Program-made: the position numbers and the translations under genes
The notes under the pieces: generated by a model
The model's database searches: none
Seen by the model: the letters and a program-made list of their open reading frames with translations, nothing else
Told to the model about the DNA's origin: nothing
Assembly: GCF_006538725.1 (NCBI RefSeq)
Contig: NZ_BJLQ01000007.1
Span: forward strand, 1 to 64,000
DNA: 64,000 bases
Direction: 5' to 3'
Origin: Cellulomonas gelida
Lineage (GTDB): Bacteria > Actinomycetota > Actinomycetes > Actinomycetales > Cellulomonadaceae
Shown here: positions 61,052 through 64,000 of the stretch, in pieces
Layout of the letters: every line of letters begins with the position of its first letter
Numbering within the stretch: the first letter of the stretch is position 1

Positions 61052-61579
61052 ATGACCGCGAACGACCCCGACGCACGGGCCCTCACCCCGCGCGACGTCG
61101 CGGTCCGCGCCGCGGTCGCGGACGACGTGGCGGGCATCTGCGGGTTCGGCGAGGCGCACGTACGGGCCCACTACGCGCCGCTGATCGGCACGGCGGCCGC
61201 CGACGAGCAGGTGCGCCGCTGGTGGAGCCCGCAGTACGTGGGCGCGGCGGTCGCGGCTCGGGACGTCGTCGTCGCCGAGCGCGACGGTCGCGTCGTCGGG
61301 GTGGCGCAGCACGGTCGGGCCGGCCACGACCACGTGGTCTACAAGCTCTACGTCGCGCCCGGCCTGCGCGGGAGCCGCCTCGGGCCTCGCCTCGTCGCCG
61401 CACTCGTCGAGCGGCTCCCCCCGGATGTCGACCGGCTGTTCGTCGAGCACGTCGCCGCCAACCGCCGTGCAGCCGCGTTCTACGAGCGTGAAGGGTTCGC
61501 GGTGGACCACGTCGACCCTCACCCGAGCGGCGACCCCGCGCTCGGCACCGTGTGGCGCATGCGGACGCTGCCCAGGTGA
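61052..61579 (+). CDS. GNAT-family N-acetyltransferase
   Basis: The 175-residue enzyme transfers an acetyl group from acetyl-CoA to an unknown amine. The GNAT fold shows an N-terminal strand VAVRAAVADDVAGICGF, the central strand VVYKLYVAP, the CoA pyrophosphate loop RGSRLGPRLV near residue 110, and the late FVEHVAANRRAAAFYEREGF segment. ATG 61052 has GGGAGAA upstream. It is followed by its own terminator and stands alone, so context gives no hint of substrate. Confidence 0.88.
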   Translation: MTANDPDARALTPRDVAVRAAVADDVAGICGFGEAHVRAHYAPLIGTAAADEQVRRWWSPQYVGAAVAARDVVVAERDGRVVGVAQHGRAGHDHVVYKLYVAPGLRGSRLGPRLVAALVERLPPDVDRLFVEHVAANRRAAAFYEREGFAVDHVDPHPSGDPALGTVWRMRTLPR

Positions 61580-61585
61580 CCGCCC

Positions 61586-61617
61586 GTGCCCCCGCCGGGA
61601 CGCACCCGCGGGGGCAC
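61586..61617 (+). terminator. Terminator of the GNAT gene
   Basis: A 10-bp perfect stem (GTGCCCCCGC, 61586-61595, with 61608-61617), a 12-nt loop and TTC after it lie 6 bp beyond the stop. Confidence 0.75.
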
Positions 61618-61704
61618 TTCGTCGGCGCCTCATCCCCGACACCTGCGAGCGCGAGCTCACGGACCTCGTCCGGAGCACGGCCGCTCGGGTGCGAGCATGG
61701 TCGG

Positions 61705-64000
61705 GTGGAGTCCGACGAGCTGCTCGACGTGCTGCTCGCCGGTGGACGACGAGCCGAGCGCGCGACCCACGTGCGCCACGTCCCGGCACGCGAGGGGGTG
61801 CGCGAGCCGTGGCCTGCGTGGGCGGACACGGACCTGGTGCGCGGCTACCGCGCCCTCGGGGTCGACTCGCCGTGGCGGCACCAGGCGCAGGCCGCGCAGG
61901 CCGCATGGGCCGGCCGGCACACCGTCCTGGCGACGTCGACGGGCTCCGGCAAGTCCCTCGCGTACTGGCTCCCCGCGCTGAGCGCGGTGCGCGGGCGGGC
62001 GGCCGAGGCCGCGCTCGACCCGGGCCGCATCGAGTCCGCCCGACGTCGCGCGAGCGTCCTGTACCTGTGCCCGACGAAGGCGCTCGCGGCCGACCAGCTC
62101 GCCGCGCTCGACCGTCTGCTGACCGCCGCGCAGGTGCGCGACGTCCGGGTCGCGACGTGCGACGGGGACACCTCGACCGACGAGCGCCGCTGGGTGCGCG
62201 ACCACGCCGACGTCGTGCTGACCAACCCGGACTTCCTGCACTTCTCTTTCCTGCCGCAGCACGAGCGATGGTCGCGGCTGCTGGCGTCGCTGCAGTACGT
62301 CGTGCTCGACGAGTGCCACGCGTTCCGCGGGGTGTTCGGCGCGCACGTCGCGCTCGTGCTGCGCCGCCTGCGCCGCCTGGCCGCGGCCTACGGCGCCTCG
62401 CCCACGTTCGTGCTGGCCTCCGCGACCACGGCCGACCCGGCCGCGAGCGCCGCACGCCTGCTCGGCGTCGACCCGCACGAGGTCGAGTCCGTCACCGAGG
62501 ACGCCTCGCCCGCGGGACGCAAGACCGTGGTGCTGTGGGAGCCGCCCGAGCTGCCCGGCTACGGCCCGGACGCGAGCACTCCGTGGGCCTCGCTGCTGCC
62601 GGACGAGGACCCGTGGGCGACCCCGGGCGAACCTGAGACCCGGCCGCGCCGCACGGCGACCGCCGAGGTCGCCGACCTCCTGGCCGACCTCGTCGTGCAC
62701 GGCGGCCGGACGTTGGCGTTCACGCGCTCGCGCCGGGCGGCGGAGTCGGTCGCGACCGCCACGCGCGAGCACGTCGCCCACGCCGACCCGTCGCTGCGCG
62801 CCACGGTCCAGGCCTACCGCGGCGGGTACCTGCCCGAGGAACGACGAGCGCTCGAGCACGCGATCCGGTCCGGTTCGCTGCGCGCGCTCGCGACGACGAA
62901 CGCGCTCGAGCTCGGCGTGGACATCTCCGGCCTCGACGCGGTGCTCATCGCGGGGTGGCCGGGGACGCGCGTCTCGTTCTGGCAGCAGGCCGGCCGTGCC
63001 GGGCGTGCGGGCGCCGACGGGCTCGTCGCCCTCGTCGCGCGCGAGGACCCGCTCGACACCTACCTCGTCCACCATCCCGAGGCGGTGCTGGACGTCCCCG
63101 TCGAGGCGACCGCGTTCGACCCGACCAACCCGTACGTGCTCGCCCCGCACCTGTGCGCGGCCGCCGCCGAGCGCCCGATCCGCGCCGAGGAGCTCCCGCT
63201 GTTCGGCGACCGCGCGCTGGCCGTGCTCGACGACCTCGTCGCCAACGGCGTGCTGCGCCGCCGCTCGTCGGGCTGGTACTGGACGCATGCGGAGCCCGCC
63301 TCGCGGCTGACCGACCTGCGCGGCGCGGGCGGGAACCCCGTGCGCGTCGTCGAGACGGACACCGGGCGTGTCCTCGGCACCGTCGACGCCGCCGCGGCCG
63401 ACGCCACGCTCCACCCGGGCGCGGTCTACGTGCACCAGGGGGCGACGTTCGTCGTCGACGAGCTGCACCAGGCAGACGACGTCGCGCTCGCGACCCGCCG
63501 GGACGTCGACTTCGGCACCTGGGCCAAGTGGCTGTCCACGACCGCGATCGTCGACGTGCACGACGAGCGCCACTGGGGCCCGGTCGCGTGGTACCTCGGC
63601 ACGGTCGACGTCACGTCGCAGGTGCTCGGGTTCCACCGCAAGCACCTGCCCGACCTGCGCGTGCTCGGCTACGAGGACCTCGAGCTGCCGCCGCGGACGC
63701 TGCGCACGTCGTCGGTGTGGTGGACCGTGCCGGCGTCCGTGCTCGAGGAGGCGGGCGTGACGCTCGAAGCACTGCCCGGAGCGCTGCACGCCGCGGAGCA
63801 CGCCTCGATCGGTCTGCTGCCGTTGCTCGCGACGTGCGACCGCTGGGACCTCGGCGGGCTGTCCACCGCGCTGCACCCCGACACGGGCGAGGCCACCGTC
63901 TTCGTGCACGACGCCCACCCCGGCGGGGCTGGCTTCGCCGAGCGCGGCTTCCACCTCGGAGCGACCTGGCTCACCGCGACCCGCTCCGCGATCGCCGACT
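61705..64000 (+). CDS. DExH-box helicase, MrfA/YprA (Hrq1)-like, 3'-truncated by the window
   Basis: The open frame runs from GTG 61705 to the end of the window without a stop (765 codons). It begins ESDELLDVLLAGGRRAERATH and carries the full superfamily 2 motif set: Walker A TSTGSGKS with Lys83, DECH at 202-205, SATT near 240, and motif VI QQAGRAGRAG at 427-436. Beyond residue 470 come a winged-helix-like part and a beta-rich DUF1998-type region ending in GGAGFAERGF. MrfA of Bacillus subtilis repairs mitomycin damage and Hrq1 is its eukaryotic relative. The C-terminal cysteines of the zinc site lie outside the window. The GTG lacks a clear ribosome site. Confidence 0.85.
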   Translation, partial: MESDELLDVLLAGGRRAERATHVRHVPAREGVREPWPAWADTDLVRGYRALGVDSPWRHQAQAAQAAWAGRHTVLATSTGSGKSLAYWLPALSAVRGRAAEAALDPGRIESARRRASVLYLCPTKALAADQLAALDRLLTAAQVRDVRVATCDGDTSTDERRWVRDHADVVLTNPDFLHFSFLPQHERWSRLLASLQYVVLDECHAFRGVFGAHVALVLRRLRRLAAAYGASPTFVLASATTADPAASAARLLGVDPHEVESVTEDASPAGRKTVVLWEPPELPGYGPDASTPWASLLPDEDPWATPGEPETRPRRTATAEVADLLADLVVHGGRTLAFTRSRRAAESVATATREHVAHADPSLRATVQAYRGGYLPEERRALEHAIRSGSLRALATTNALELGVDISGLDAVLIAGWPGTRVSFWQQAGRAGRAGADGLVALVAREDPLDTYLVHHPEAVLDVPVEATAFDPTNPYVLAPHLCAAAAERPIRAEELPLFGDRALAVLDDLVANGVLRRRSSGWYWTHAEPASRLTDLRGAGGNPVRVVETDTGRVLGTVDAAAADATLHPGAVYVHQGATFVVDELHQADDVALATRRDVDFGTWAKWLSTTAIVDVHDERHWGPVAWYLGTVDVTSQVLGFHRKHLPDLRVLGYEDLELPPRTLRTSSVWWTVPASVLEEAGVTLEALPGALHAAEHASIGLLPLLATCDRWDLGGLSTALHPDTGEATVFVHDAHPGGAGFAERGFHLGATWLTATRSAIAD

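Noticed and set aside
60710..62455. A 581-codon minus-strand open frame across the GNAT gene
   Set aside because: Ala/Arg/Pro-rich and opposite to GNAT and helicase motifs on the plus strand.
61657..63954. A 765-codon minus-strand open frame opposite the helicase
   Set aside because: The plus-strand frame from 61705 contains all helicase motifs in order; the minus frame has none.

Overview
The window is very GC-rich, gene-dense actinobacterial chromosome. The arabinan-degrading gene content, the huge secreted enzymes built of LamG and Ig-like modules, the class III ribonucleotide reductase and the frequent ATGA/GTGA gene overlaps suggest a facultatively anaerobic, Cellulomonas-like member of the Micrococcales. 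That assignment is inference from gene content; no marker gene for taxonomy is present. I saw no rRNA, tRNA, CRISPR array, insertion sequence or prophage.

Positions 1-34,250 form an L-arabinose/arabinan utilisation island, almost entirely on the minus strand. It holds the start of a sugar-binding lipoprotein (1-131), a three-LamG GH43-type enzyme (514-5922), the araB-araD-araA operon (10173-6238), an ABC importer operon ending in a GH127 beta-L-arabinofuranosidase (15576-10462), a divergent LacI regulator (15775-16839), a GH43 enzyme (16949-21085), a second LacI regulator (21421-22443), a 2214-residue multimodular protein with a probable (alpha/alpha)6-type glycosidase module (22624-29268), and another LamG-GH43 protein (29523-34073). 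The secreted enzymes would cut arabinose-containing polysaccharide outside the cell, the ABC importer would bring in beta-arabino-oligosaccharides for cytoplasmic GH127, and AraA, AraB and AraD would convert L-arabinose to D-xylulose 5-phosphate. Five LacI-type operators of the form GTGAGCGYTMAC lie upstream of four of these units and tie them into one regulon. The GH127/importer operon has a different operator beside its own lacI gene.

Positions 34,257-47,756 are mostly housekeeping and envelope genes: proC; a five-gene MacB-type ABC export operon with two membrane-fusion proteins and a DUF5666-like lipoprotein (41744-35245); a PrmC-like methyltransferase; a CE1-type esterase lipoprotein paired with a ThuA-like protein; and a K+-independent H+-translocating pyrophosphatase.

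Positions 48,004-57,637 are the most unusual part. Three ECF sigma factors are each translationally coupled or abutted to a single-pass membrane protein with a large extracytoplasmic region. Two of these pairs are tandem paralogues. Between them and the third pair lies an operon of DUF4956 membrane protein, VTC-type polyphosphate polymerase and a Cthe_2159-like beta-helix lipoprotein, a possible surface system of unknown function. The same stretch carries a two-copy bipartite palindromic repeat (52439-52510 and 57505-57572), a 33-bp tandem duplication, and a tandem palindrome array at 57719-57880.

Positions 57,915-64,000 hold nrdD-nrdG (anaerobic ribonucleotide reduction) behind a pair of NrdR-like boxes, a GNAT acetyltransferase, and the first 765 codons of an MrfA/Hrq1-like DExH helicase that runs off the end of the window.
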